NCBI RefSeq assembly: GCF_018320785.1
Contig: NC_054878.1
Coordinates: 31,881,523 to 31,945,522 of the forward strand
DNA from: Cheilinus undulatus
Lineage: Eukaryota; Chordata; Actinopteri; Labriformes; Labridae
Length of the DNA stretch: 64,000 nucleotides
Direction of reading: 5' to 3'
Program-made: the position numbers and the translations under genes
Shown: one piece after another, positions 1 to 26,400 of the stretch
Position numbering within the stretch: the stretch's first letter is position 1
Layout of the letters: each line of letters begins with the position of its first letter
The notes under the pieces: generated by a model
What the model was told of the DNA's origin: nothing
Databases searched by the model: none
The model's input: the letters and a program-made list of their open reading frames with translations, nothing else

Positions 1-587
1 TTATTTCTTGTTTCTTATTTAGTTTGAGATGAATGAAGGGAAAAATTAAAGAAATGCATCTCTCTGAAGCTCTTCAATCAAAAGTGATCTTAAAACTAGG
101 GATGGGACTTGATGAACAGGAGCTCTCTAATAAATACTGTTTAAAAGAAATTATGTTGCATACAGACCAGTCAGTAGGTCACTGTACTTAATATCCCTGT
201 TCTAGCAAGACACGATATAAATGGAGCGTAGAGCATAAGTTCAGGGAGGCCACAGAGTCGAATGCTACCATATATTTGAGATCAGATGAACATGCAAGCC
301 CTAACCAGCTGGATGGGCAGCGGATTCTCTCCATGCACACAATTGGTTGATTGCACTCATGGTCTTATTTAAAGTAGCCTGGCTATGCTTTGCTGCTCCT
401 TCTTGCAACCCTCCCCCACCCCAGCTCCTCCTCTGTGATATACCTGACTTAATTAATGTCAAGGGCAGGGGGATCCCAGAACAGCCACACCACCAAATGT
501 AAATATTAGTAATGAGAGCAATTTGATAACTGCTAATAAAGAAAAAATGTATAACTGCAAATCATGTCTAATTGCTTATCAGACAAA

Positions 588-1070
588 ATAACTTTTTCCA
601 CTTGACCATGTAGTCTCCCACATGCCTTTTGTCGAACACTAGTCAAGATTTAATAATTATTTATTACCTCCGCCAAGGAGGTTATCTGATCGACAGGGTT
701 TGTTAGCAACATAACTCAAAAAGTTATGGTAGGATTTTGATGAAGTTTTCAGGAAATGTCAGAAATGGCATAAGGAAGAACTGATTAGATTTTGGGACTG
801 ATCCAGATCACCGTCTGGATCCAGGAATTTTTTAAAGGATTCTTTACTATTGGGAGATAGGGCTAATGGCGGAGGTCTGTGCTCTCGGAGTGCTTTTCTA
901 GTTTAGCAGTGGCTTTCTCTTTGGGACTCTTCCTTAAAGCCTTGATTTTGACTAGTGGAGAACCCTGGAAACAGTTGTTGAATGCACAGTCTCTCCCATC
1001 TCAGCTGCCTACTGATGCTGAAAGGTCTCTTTTGAGTCCTTTGTCTCTCTTGAGTTACCTTGAGTACTTA
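588..1070 (-). mobile_element. Tc1-like transposon remnant, interrupted
   Basis: Short blocks match, in the same order, the Tc1-like element at 62310-63560. CCACTTGACCATGTAGTCTC near 600 matches the 62972 region, and GTGGCTTTCTCTTT near 908 and CTCAGCTGC near 1000 match 63040-63130. As in that copy, the transposase sense is on the minus strand. It is heavily decayed, and the element at 666-876 sits inside it. Confidence 0.6.
666..876. mobile_element. Small inverted-repeat element (MITE-like), 211 bp
   Basis: The ends are exact 9-bp inverted repeats: ACCTCCGCC at 666-674 and GGCGGAGGT at 868-876. The interior (AACTCAAAAAGTTATGG, GATTTTGATGAA) belongs to a repeat I recognise from many fish and marine invertebrate genomes but cannot assign to a named family. 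It lies within a Tc1-like remnant, so it inserted later. Confidence 0.65.
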
Positions 1071-1725
1071 TACCTATCCCTACTTAGAATCATCTGTGTT
1101 TCCCTGTCACTTTATAAAGAGGTCTTGATTGCAGTGTTTCTATCATTTTAGCAAAATCTGAGCATTTTTCTTAAGTTTTAGATCATGACAATGTCTAAAA
1201 TCATCCATTTCCTCTTATGGAAGTATATTCTGGAAGCACCATAACCTCAGTTTTAAAGCTTTGTTCACAACACTTACTTGCAAAAGCTTTCTCATAGCAC
1301 CTCCTTCTTTTAGTAATTGCCATCAAGTTTTTCTTAATTTCTGCTTTTATTAAAGATTTTTTTTTTTCAAATTAATAATACACAAACAAAAAAATGATTG
1401 AAGGGAACTGTGTCCTACCATTAGTGGCAGCGCTAGATGCTGACATTGTACAAAACTGGGTGAATTGCACAAACCATAAGATGAGGTGTTTAGTTTATTC
1501 ACTGCCATTGTTGTTGCCAGAGTGGTAATTTAAAGACCTGCCTCCCTTTTTTTTCGATAGGCAGGTGACTACAGCTACAAAAACAGTTGTCGCCCAGGAT
1601 TCCTATGTGCTTTAGACGCTTAGAACCTAAAAATACCATCATCAGTGTTGTTTGGTTTCTCTCTGACGCAAGATTTTGCACAAACACACCATTTGAGCTG
1701 ATGTTTGTATTATTTACTTTCCCAG

Positions 1726-15608
<13,883 letters not shown>

Positions 15609-17975
15609 TCGACACTCTGGGTCCCCTGAAGAAGAGAAGGAGCCCCAAACCCTCCTCCCCAATGATCTGTGAGAGATGCTCCTTAGCCATAGGGGTTAGC
15701 CTTTGAAGTCCTCTGTCGCCCCCTTTTCTAGAGGGAGGAATTACCAAAAAGAAAAAAAAAAACTCAAAAAGACAAGTCAACTTCACCTAAGAACGCTGTG
15801 ACAACTAAGCCCTGCCACTCTGCCGCCCCACTCAAGGCCACCACAGAGCGGCCCTTGGGGGACGCATAGTCAGCAGGGTGACTTTTTTTTTTTTTCTGGG
15901 TAAAGCACAAGCCCATTGTTAATGATGTAATTGATGTATTTGACTGGTTTTCATAGTATCTTGTACATTTAGTTTTATACCTTGTAAATTCTCTGTAGAA
16001 AAACAAAACTTATTACACATTTGCTGAAATTTACAATTCCTACAATTAACACCAGCAAGTGATTTTATAAGGCTAAATGGAGTGAAACTTTTAAGAGAAA
16101 ACAACAATTCCATTTGTTTTTTTGTAACTAGACTTATCAAGTCAGCTGTTCTAACACAAGTCAAGGCAATTGAATATAATATTTGTATATTATCCCATGC
16201 ACAGTCAAGTTTTCCCATGCCAAAGCAGCTGATGGATTTATTATCATGAATTACATATTCAGGATGGATTTAAACCCCTCCATCCACAGGTGACTACTAT
16301 GTGTTGGTGCCACAGTCACCCAAAGGTCTTGAAGACCGCTTTGTGAGCTCAGCTTTGGGGATTGGTGCTTTAGTCAGGGGTCGTGTGTTTCCGTTGGTGG
16401 CTTTTTCTTGCCTCCTTTTCCAGGCTGAAGCGTGGGCCCGTGTTTACTCAGCAGCTTTCGGTACTGAATATTTCCAATCTGAGCTGCTGCATTCAATGAG
16501 CCCCGACTTTGAGCCGTCTTTTTCCCTCATGCAGGCGATCACTCGGGGTTTATGCAACGTTTTAGAAAAGATCTATTAACTTATATAAGCGGGGCATGAG
16601 GTTTGGTTGTACAGCGGGCGTGGAACCTGGTTTAATCTTAACATGAAATGAGTAGTGCGGGGGGCTTTTTTTGTGGGGGTAGCTGGGTGGGAGTGGGCTA
16701 CGTGTTGGCATGCTGTGACAGGTTTTAATCCTTGGAATGATTCTTTTCTTTATCATGTTTTGTGTAACATCTTATCTGTCTTGTAGTTTGAGATGAACAC
16801 TGCCCTAGAAAACGGTATCTTTATGTACTGAATAATCATCTCTTGCGTAGAAGTAGTTTAGCGATGTATAGCATCTTTATGTATGAGTAAATCGTTGCTT
16901 TTTTGGGTCGGGGGCTTGCAGCAGTGATGGGACCCCCACCGCCTGATGGTCAGAGTATGGTAGGAAAAATGTTGTGACGTGGAGCGTATCCCAGCTTTGT
17001 ACATCTGAGGTGACGTGAACTAGAAGTAGTGGGGTAAATTAGAGAAAGGGATTCAGGAGGAACCTTTTTAATGGCTCTGTTTCTGTTTTTTTAATTTTAT
17101 TTTTCATTTGGTTGGGTATGCAAGTGCAAAGGTGGAGGCCGGTGGGGCCATCGAAAGTTATACAATTCACCTGTAATGCTCGTAGTGATGGCTTCTTTGC
17201 TTCATATGAATAATTGTAGAATACATGTAGTATATGTGCAGTTAATAAGTGTAAGATTATTAGTTTAAATTGAAAAAAAATATGTCTAGTCGTGGTGTTT
17301 GACAGGCCTTGCTCTAAATTTGTAGTGATGCTTTTATTTCGTCTGTACAGTTGTACATTTGTAAACGTTTATGCTGTAAATGGGATGTCTTTTACACTTT
17401 TTTGGGGAGAAAAAGGCAAAAATGTGCATTTTGATGTGTGTATATTCATCACTCCTTTCCCCCTTGAACATAATGTATACAGTTTTATTTGATCAAGTGT
17501 TATTTTAAAGAAAAGAAGACTATGGCTTCACAATCTGGCATGTTTTTCTTTTGTTTTTAATCCGCTTTTGGGAAAGGCCAGCCTCTATTTGTACTGGAGC
17601 TGTAACATCTACTGTTGATAGTCTTTCTAATGTGTGACACTTTAAAAAGAAGAAAAACAAACACTCTGTACTACAAACTGAGGCTGCATTTAGTCCTCTC
17701 TGCTACCATGGAAACTTCACAGGATACGACAAGAATTATTTTTGTACAGAAGAGTGCTGTATTTTGGAACAGCTACTACCTTGTAAGCAAAAGCAATGTA
17801 AAATATTGTCAATTATATAAATATGAACATATGAGTTTTGTCACACTGTCAAAGTCATGTACATTTTCAGGTGGCCTTATGTACATTTCCAGATGTTAGA
17901 TGAAGAAAACAAACTCATTTTTGGAAGCAGAATTGTGACTATGTATGATTAAACTGTTCTTCTAACATTTGACCT
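15609..17975 (+). other. pum2: pum2 3' untranslated region
   Basis: This 2.4-kb AT-rich stretch follows the pum2 stop and ends near the ATTAAA at 17948. It contains runs of A near 15750 and T near 15885 and short open frames with no family resemblance. It carries six UGUAYAUU octamers (15962, 16184, 17352, 17439, 17858, 17880), near-matches to the Pumilio site, which would allow feedback on the gene's own mRNA (inference). No exact UGUANAUA was found by eye within it. Confidence 0.8.
17948..17953 (+). terminator. pum2: pum2 polyadenylation signal ATTAAA
   Basis: ATTAAA is the common single-base variant of AATAAA. It is followed within 30 bases by a T/G-rich stretch (ACCTGTTTTGTCCTGG) suited to the downstream element. 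It is the last good signal before the repeat-rich intergenic region. Confidence 0.7.
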
Positions 17976-20299
17976 GTTTTGTCCTGGTTTCTCTCACATT
18001 TCTTTGATTTTTCAAATGTGTTTAGTAAATATTTGGAAGCCTTTATTAGTCCTTATAATCTGTGCCAAAGACGATGTAACGGATACTCAACATATGATTT
18101 GTTTTAAGGTATATTTATAAAATTTGATTAGAAACAATGTAAGAAAAATTAATGCAACGTGCATACAATGTAACTAAACCTCAACTTCAAACTTAAAATA
18201 ACTTGAATAGGAACATATGTATTCATGATTGATTTATGTAAAAGCATCAGTGTGTTTAAAGTTAAGCTCAATGTTAGCAAAGCACAAGAACAAACAAACG
18301 CAAATCCATTCATGACATCCATGTCTTAGTCAAAGGCACGCTCACCCATAACAATGGCTGGGCCTTTGAAAGGCTCAGTAGACTGGCTCAGATACTCTGT
18401 TAAAAACTGCTATGTGTGTATATATAAAGCTTTACTGGGTATGTGATAACGGACTGCAGTGGCACACTGTTGCAGGATTCAGGATTAACATCCATGCAAC
18501 TGAAAGAGGAACAAATATTAAATCTCTTCTCTTACATGTATGACTACAGTGGAACTGAAGGTCAGCAGCTAAGACATTTCATTCAACCGAAAATATTTCA
18601 TAAAAACATAGTCAGCACTAATACCCTATACCCAGTTGTTATTTAGTGATGATGTCAGTGCATGTGTGTTGGATCAGTAGCACTGAAAAGGGTGTCAAAG
18701 TATGACTAGGACCTAGAATTATTCATTCATGTTACTTTTTAACCCCTATCATCACATTTTTCCACCTATGTCCGCTGCTTCTTTTTATCATTTTAAAACT
18801 ATTTTTGCTATTTGGTGCTTTCTTTAGTCACTTACTTCTCATTTTTGCTACCTGGTCCACTTTTGCCACTTTTAACTCATTATTGCCATATTCTCTATTT
18901 TTGCCACTTTGAATCCATTTTTGCTGTTTTTCACCTTTTTAAACCTCTTCTTTTTGACTTTCATCCCATTTTTGCCAGTCTTTTGCTCTTGTTGCTATTT
19001 TTTGCCACTGTATATCCAATTGTTTCCACTGTTTTGCCATCTTCAAACATTTTAAACCAATTTTTGCCATTTTTTTGCCACTGTTTTGCCAGTTTTAACC
19101 TCTTTTTGCTTTTTTTCCCCTTAATTGACAATTTACGCTCATTTATGCCAGTTTTGCCTCTTTTATCTTACCACTTTAGACCTTTTATGGACTTCATTTG
19201 CCTTTTTTAACCATTTTTGCCACTCTATGCCCAATTCTGCATCTTTGACAATTTTAGGCATTTCCCTCCCATTTTGCCCATTCTTGCCTATTTTTGCCTT
19301 TCAGCCATTTTGCTTATTTTTGTAACCATTTTAAACCCATGTTTGCAGTTTTTGCCTTTTTTTGCCACATTTAATCTGTTTTTGTTGTTTTCCACCCCCT
19401 TTTTTACCACTTTATGCCCATTTATACCATTGATTTGCCACTTTTTTTTTTTTTTTTTACCACTTTAGACCGATTTTGCCATTATTTGCCTTTTATCCGT
19501 TTTGCCACTTTATGCCCTTTCTGCCTCTTTTTCTCCATTTTTGCCACTATGGCACTTACATCACATCTTTGCCTTATTTTGAACACTTTTTTACCACTTT
19601 TAACCCATCTTTGCTGCTTTTTCCCATTTTTGCTACTTTTTCCAATCATGTTTGCTACCGCCTTTTGCCAGTTTCAACCTAATTTAGCTGCTTTCACCCA
19701 TTTTTTTTACCCCTTGCTACAATTATGTAATTATTTTCTATTACAATTTTCTGTTTTCAAAAACTGTTTTTCAGGGCTACATTCTGGCATCCTGATTTTT
19801 GAAGCTGTTTTGGCTTGGCTTGGCTATGAAGTCTTACTCCACTGTCCTAATGGTTTAGTTCAGTGTGCCCATCCACACTGTTAACATCACCAATAAAAAG
19901 TAATTCTCTTTTAAGAAAAGGGTGTTACATTTATAAAAATGTAATGTTTATATAGCATAAATTAATCAAATTCATTTTGCAGCTTTGATAAGTTATCACA
20001 GATTAACTTTATGATGGACCCTGATTTTGCTGACCTCTATGGGCCCCAGTTTATCAGGAAAGCTCTCCTCTTTATCCCCCCTCATGAGCGGCCTTGCTTA
20101 AAGCTGAGAGATCAACCATTGCCTTTTGAGTCTTTGCTATGCAGATTCCTTCAGCTGAACATGTAGACTAATGACAGTCTTCACAGTGATGCAGTATCTC
20201 TACAGCTGTAAGCTCCATAGTACAGCACTTTTAGTTTCTATAATCACAAGTCTATAGTGATTTATGACGCAAGAGTATTTATTGAAAGATGTTTCAGTT
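17976..20299. other. Intergenic region between pum2 and the syndecan gene
   Basis: No gene was found. 17976-18720 is plain AT-rich DNA. 18720-20100 is a composite repeat with a long pyrimidine-rich array. 20100-20299 leads into the putative syndecan promoter. Confidence 0.6.
18720..20100 (+). repeat. Composite repeat with TTTTTGCCA-type pyrimidine array (copy A)
   Basis: About 1 kb (18730-19720) is built of irregular units resembling TTTTTGCCACTTTTAACC. After it come a unique-looking block (GTGCCCATCCACACTGTTAA, AATAAAAAGTAATTCTCTTT) and an end block (TTTATCCCCCCTCATGAGCG). All of these reappear in reverse orientation at 57680-58875. Open frames across the array have Phe/Leu/Pro-only composition and are not genes. 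Confidence 0.7.
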
Positions 20300-20302
20300 G
20301 GC

Positions 20303-20310
20303 TATAAAAG
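20303..20310 (+). promoter_or_regulatory. sdc1: Candidate TATA box of the syndecan gene
   Basis: TATAAAAG lies 180 bases before the start codon at 20483 and predicts a start site near 20330-20335. A TGACGCAA motif (CRE/AP-1-like) sits upstream near 20264 and a GGGCGTGG (KLF/Sp1-like) motif near 20378. These are motif matches only; the start site was not seen. Confidence 0.4.
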
Positions 20311-20414
20311 TATTCTAGTGGCTCTCTTTAAACTTTGTAATTATCTAAAGTCCATGTTGTGTTCGTGTTTTATTGGTGGGCGTGGCTTGTCTGCCGGTAG
20401 AGCATCGAGGTTCA

Positions 20415-20474
20415 ATGAAAACACCTGCCGATCTCAGAGGAGGAAGAGAACAACATAATTCTGATACCAAATAA
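20415..20474 (+). other. sdc1: Upstream open reading frame in the putative syndecan 5'UTR
   Basis: An ATG at 20415 opens a 19-codon frame ending in TAA just eight bases before the main ATG at 20483. If transcription begins near 20330 it lies in the leader and could lower translation of the main frame. No family resemblance. Confidence 0.35.
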
Positions 20475-20482
20475 ACCGAAAC

Positions 20483-23400
20483 ATGAGGATATTCCTGACG
20501 GTCTCCATTTTTACAGTTTTGGTGTTGAAATGTCCAGTGAAAACGTCGGTAAGTCATTTTCAGTCTGTTAAGCCTGGTTTGGTAAACTTCTGACAGCTAA
20601 TCTCGTGCTCATCTTTCTCACTTCCTGAAGTTAGCAAAGGTTGTTGCTGTACTGTACGACAAATCAAGGTGTGCTCATTTTAACAGAGTTTCCTTTAAAA
20701 AAGAGACTTGAGTTGTGTTTTAATTTAGAAGCTTTACTTAGTTTAACTTATATTATTTATCAGGTACTCAGTGATTTGTGTGACATGGTTTATTTTCCGT
20801 CGTATGAACTTAATGTCAGGGAAGAAAATGTGTAAAGGCAGAGAAATAATGATGTAAATAATCAATTTTTTTTTTTTTTTTTTTTGGCAGATGAATACAT
20901 ATTTGGGTAACGCTTAGTGGGTCTTAATCACCTTGTAATTTTGTAGTTATTAATGGTAATTATCTGGAAATTTCTCAAAAATATGTACCTATTAATATTA
21001 ATAATGTATAAATTCATCATAATTTTCTGGCAGTTCTCTGGTGGTATTTAACCTTAACCCTCTTACCCTTGCCATAACCCTCATACTATTGTGGACAGTC
21101 TCTGGTAATGGAAGTATTTTACAAAGTACTTTCTTAGGAAAGAAGATGACAATTTTCTATACATGTTGCTTCATGATTCTCACGTATGTTCATTGTCTTG
21201 CCCACAAAATTAAAATTAGTCCTAAGTGGATCATTTTCAAGTAACTTTAAGGGCTGAGGGTTAGGGGTTAGTAATAACTTTTTAAGGGTGAGTATTTACC
21301 TAGTAAAAGTGCATCAATCATCAAGTAATTCCGTGTAATATTGTGGTAATTCTCTGGTAATAAGGCATTAGGTAGTAAGGACTTAATTTAATTAAGTGGG
21401 CCAAAACAAAAAATACCTGGGAATTATCAAGCAGCTAACATAGAAAATGGTCATCTTATTTATAAGAAATTACTACCACATAATTACCAGAGAATTGCCG
21501 CAATATTACAAGGGTTAGGGTTAGATGGTTAGGATTGAGATTGGTGTAAAATCCCGCCTAATTACCAGAGAACTGCCACAGTGAAACACGGGTTAGGGTT
21601 AGATGGTTAGTGTAAAAACACCTATTTACCAGAGAATTGCCACAATTATATGAGGGTTAAGATTAGGGTAAAAACTATCAAATTATTAGAGCATTGCAGA
21701 GAGCAGAGTTAGAGGGTTAGAGTTAGGGTAAAATACCACCTAATTACTAGAGAAGAGTTGCCACAATTATTTTAGGGTTAGAGGATTAGAGTAAAAAGTC
21801 ATCTAATTATCAGAGCATGGACACAATATCATGAGGGTTAGGGTTAGGGTAAGAGCTAGAGGGTAAAGGTGAAATACCACCTAATTTCCACTGAATTGCC
21901 ACACTTTTATGACGGTTAGGTTTAGAGGATTGGAGTAAAATACCACCTATTTACCAAAGAGTTGCCACAATGTTATGAGGAATTACTTGATAATCAGTAC
22001 GTTCATACAAGGTAAATTAAGCCAACTCATTAATATGCAATGACCATCTTGTTCTTGAGATATTACTGGATAATTTCACTTACTACTGCAAAGTTACTCA
22101 GCAATTAGGGACATCTAAATAAAGCGCTACCATCATGTCCTACATTTGGACTATGCACCTTTTTCCTTAAAAACAGCTTGTTTTTGGATTAAAATTGAGA
22201 GAATATTTTTCAAGAAAAAAATTATCTTTGTTTATATCAAGAATATTTAATGATGCAACCATAAAAGATGCCTCTTCTAGTTTTTAGCTGCAGAAAATGC
22301 CTATTACTATTACCCTTTGAAGCTTATAACATAGGGTGGTATGCAGAGTAGACGAAACTCTATTCCGCATTCTAGTACTGCTAGTTGACTTTTTGGTTAC
22401 GTTGGAAGGCCTCATTCCCACAGTACTACAAGCTATATGTTATTAAATGTCATTATTGTATTGTTAATTATTCATAAAGGCTACTTATTTTCTTATTTTG
22501 TTCAATTTAGTATACTGAAACAATATATTTTACTGACACAGATATAATAGTGACGATATTACGAACGAATTAAAAATGTCAGTTCTGGAGTGCAGATGGT
22601 CGAGTGGTTTCAGGCGCTACCCATATACACGGGCGGCCCGGGTTCAAATCTGGCCTGTGGCCCAAATAAAGGTATGAAAAGGCCCAAAAATAAATCTTTA
22701 AAAATGTCAGTTCTTCACTACTACTATTTCTCATCTCATCAAGAGTAAATAATAATAGAGAACTGCCAATCAGGCTTTTTTATGTAGTCCTGATTCATAG
22801 CAAATGTTGTGTGAAGACACTTTCCAAATAGGGCACGTCTATGCTGTACTCTTTAATGCATTATTTACAAAGACAACAAACTTACCACTAAGTAACAATT
22901 GGTAAAGCTACAGTGGCCGGGAGAGAGCTTCCCTTTAACAGGCAGAAACCTCGAGCAGACTCATGTTGAACATCCATGCTGAGGCTGTGCTGGGATTGAA
23001 AAGGGAAAGAGGGAGAAAAAGACAGAGGGAGATTTAGAACAACAATAAATAGGATATCTGGACTGACAGCCATGTGTTGAAGCTGTGTCGGGTGTTTTAG
23101 GGGAGAGAGGAAGATGCAGGAAGAGAGCGAGATGGGCAAACGAAGCAACAATAGTGGATAAGATAAATGTATGGCTGTCCTGGCCATCCATCTTAAACTT
23201 ATTCTCATTTTAAAGGCTACAATACCCGTAAAAATGTTAATAATAGCTCTTTTTGGATTAACATTTTAATTGTGTTAATAGAAGTCTGATGGTGGTAGTT
23301 GAAGCAGTTGTTGTCTAGCAGGTCCAGAGCAGCAGAGCGTGCATGAGCACAATACTGGTAACAGTATTGGCGCTTATTTCACTACACAGATCCAGCCCTA

Positions 23401-26400
23401 CTCGACTCTACACCAGCCCTAGTACTTTACGTGCAGACAAAGCTGTATAGTCCTGTTGTCGTTTTCTAAAAATGGCGGGTTTGATTCCTGTGTCGGGTGT
23501 TGAGCTCATGACTCTTCGGTGACGACATTCTCTGACCAATTGGTGGCCGGCAGTTGGTCGATGTCACCTTTTAGTATCGGCTCAGCTCGCTTGGAACCAG
23601 AGCAGAGCAGGTACTAAAAAATAGTATCTGGTATGAGGTACCACGCCTGTGGAAACGCAACACAAACCGAGTAGAGTCGAGTCGAGTAGAGTAGGACTAA
23701 GACGGGCTGGTGGAAAAGGGCCTTATATGTGTGGTTTAAACAGGAACAGCAATGTATAATAGTAAATTCATCATTCTTATATCAACATTAGCAGCTATAA
23801 TGATCACGAAAGGGGGAAGTATTTACAGTAGTTGAAGTTGAGCAGTTCTTATGTTCATTTTAATATTTCTGTTAATGATAAAGGACGATGTTGCTATTAT
23901 CTGGAGAATTCTGACAACACAGACCTCAAATTTAGGGAACATATTTTACCCTTTTAAGACAAGTTTATATTGGTCTCAAAGGTCCCCAAAACATGCCTGT
24001 GAAGTTTGTTGCTGAAAAACACTCTAGTATTGGATTTTTGCATGTCTAAAAAGCCCTCTGTTTCAGCCCTTCTCAGAACGAGCCGTTTCTGTGGCTTTAA
24101 ATGCTAATTAGCTGTCTGACTCCGCCCCTGACCACACCCCCTCAAGAAATGGATGTGGCACTCCTGATGTTACAATGTTACAGACGCTCTTATCCAAAGG
24201 TTTGGACCTGACTGGGATTTGAACCATCAATCTCCCAGACCATAGTCAGCAGGATAACCCACTGAGCTATCAAGCATTTTTTTTTTTGTTAGAAAAGCCA
24301 GAAAAAGTGATTTTTTGTATAATATGTCCCCTTTAATGAAAAATGTTGTAGTTTGGACCTCAGATGGAACTTTTAAAAAGTGCATCATTTGCATACATTT
24401 GTTCACAGCATTGGTTTTTGCACTGGTATTGCTCATTTTCAATACAAAACCAAAGCAGCCCAACATTTTCAACACACAGTGTCCTGAGTGCAGAAATGCC
24501 TGGATCAGCTGTGTTTGTCACCATGCTCGCTGCGTTTGGAGCTTCAGCACTCAAGGCAATGTCACCTCTCCCTACTGGCCAATCAGAATCAAGACTGGAC
24601 TAGACTTCTGATAATGGCAGAAGAGAAGCAGATCTGATTTGCTTTTTCAAGCATAAAGTTTCCAGGTCTACAGCTGCTGCTTTCATCAAGACAAGATTCC
24701 TTTACAGTATTTTCATATTTTTATGGTGATATTTCCTTATGATGGGAAATAAAGCACATGGATATTCCAAAACATTACAGATATAATCAAAGAAGCAACT
24801 TCACAGCACCAGTAAACACCAGTGAAAGAGGTGCTCTGAATGTGGATTTGTGAGTGCTGCCAAGACAGTCTGGCTGCAGACTGCAGGCGGCATCTCTGTC
24901 AGGATGTAAAAACGCACTAAAACTTTCAAAAAAATTGGATTAAACTTTTGGTTAGGGATAAGGTAAGGTTTAAGGTTAGGCTTAGGATACCAAAAGTTAT
25001 AAGTCAGAAACCTGACCTGCAAAACCTAATTACGAAACCTGTAATAATAATGTCTGTTTACAGGATAAAAAACTCGTCCTCCATTAAAAAACACTAATTC
25101 AGCTAAGGCTAAAGCGAACGAAAGCGACGTTACATAAGCCTAAAGACTGTACACTTTTTACAGTTTTGCAAATCTCATAAACTCATTTTTTATTCACCAA
25201 AAAAAAAATGTAAGTTCACTAAGCTAACATAGCTACGTTATCTATGTTGATAATGTAGATAACGTAGCTAGGGTAGCTCCATTAGCTTTAGTGAGCCACT
25301 GTTCATGTAGCTGCTTATTAAATGGGTCTATACATAATCTAATTCCATTCCAGATTAAACCTCTGCTATAGGTTGCACCAGCTTTGGGAAAGTTCAAACA
25401 TAGCCTAGTTTGAACATAAGTTCTAACTTACAGCAGAGTTTACGCTCGAGTTTACGAACATTTAAGGTGTTGCACCAGCTGAAATAGTCCCAACACAGGC
25501 TTAAGTTATAACTTAAATACCCACTTTTTACTGGGTTTAAGGTTCCCATAAAATCTGACTGTCATGGTGATAGTTTTGAGAGGTGGGATATCTCAGAGGG
25601 TGACGAGGAGCAGAAGATATTACCAGCAGACTGGGGTTGCTTTTTTATTTTAGTCTCAGTCTTAGTCCTCAGATTAAATGTCTTTTAGTTTTAGTCACAT
25701 TTTAGTAATTTCTACCCTTTATAGTTTAGTCTAGTTTTAGTTGACAAAACTAAAAATCATTTTAGTCTAGTTTTCGTCCAAGCATTTATTATTTTGCCTG
25801 AATCTGGTACCAGACCATCGTAGTGTGTCCTATGCACCCTGCCAAGGGGTCCCTGCTTTCTACAGTTGAGAGACAGATTAGCTATAGGTGCGTTATATTT
25901 TGACAGACATGACGGATTTTGAATGTCAGACAAAAACTAAATTACATTTTAGTCGAGTTTTAGTCATCTTGATGATCAAATATCTATTTTTGGCAGGTCT
26001 TAGTCTAGTTTTTCACATGGAAAAAAGGCTGTCAAATAACATTTTTAGTCATAGTTTTAGTCAACAAAATTAATACTGCTTGAAATGTAAAAAAATAATT
26101 ATTTAACTGGTGATACAATGTACCGGCAAATTACATCACTTCTTAGGTGGTGTCCCACAGTAGTGGTCTGCCAGCTGCAGCCAGGCCCCTCTCAAAAGTG
26201 CTGGCTGTGGACACCGGTTCTCACTCTGCTTCACGTGATAACGTACGTTTCCGTTATTCTTAGAGATCTTGAGAAATCAGCACATTATCATGGGGAGACC
26301 AGCTTTGTTATCCCAAGATAGCGAGACACAAGTCAAGATCTTGAGAGAACAACCAAAATGTCCTTCACGGCAAAACTGAGCAAACTAAAATAAGTGGATG

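Larger units (their letters stand above)
1..1725 (+). other. pum2: Intron of pum2 with transposon remains
   Basis: No exon could be found before 1726. The stretch holds a Tc1-like fragment (588-1070) split by a small inverted-repeat element (666-876), and near 1250-1450 a fragment related to repeats at 3560-4500 and 13290-14130. The rest is AT-rich with no recognisable content. Confidence 0.6.

Noticed and set aside
16301..16579. 92-codon open frame after pum2
   Set aside because: It lies within the pum2 3'UTR, lacks any family resemblance and has no splice context; likely chance.
18812..19884. Several Phe/Leu/Pro-rich open frames
   Set aside because: They follow the TTTTTGCC-type simple array, which lacks stops in several frames; they are artefacts of low complexity.
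21500..21860. True telomeric sequence from TTAGGG runs
   Set aside because: Only one to three TTAGGG copies occur per unit and they are embedded in longer repeats; it is an interstitial degenerate array.
22587..22698. Possible tRNA gene
   Set aside because: Box A and B motifs are present, but the acceptor stem does not form and a 16-bp direct repeat flanks the unit, so it is a SINE.
24315..24611. Overlapping open frames of 64-98 codons on both strands
   Set aside because: No domain or splice pattern, and the frames overlap repeat edges; treated as chance.
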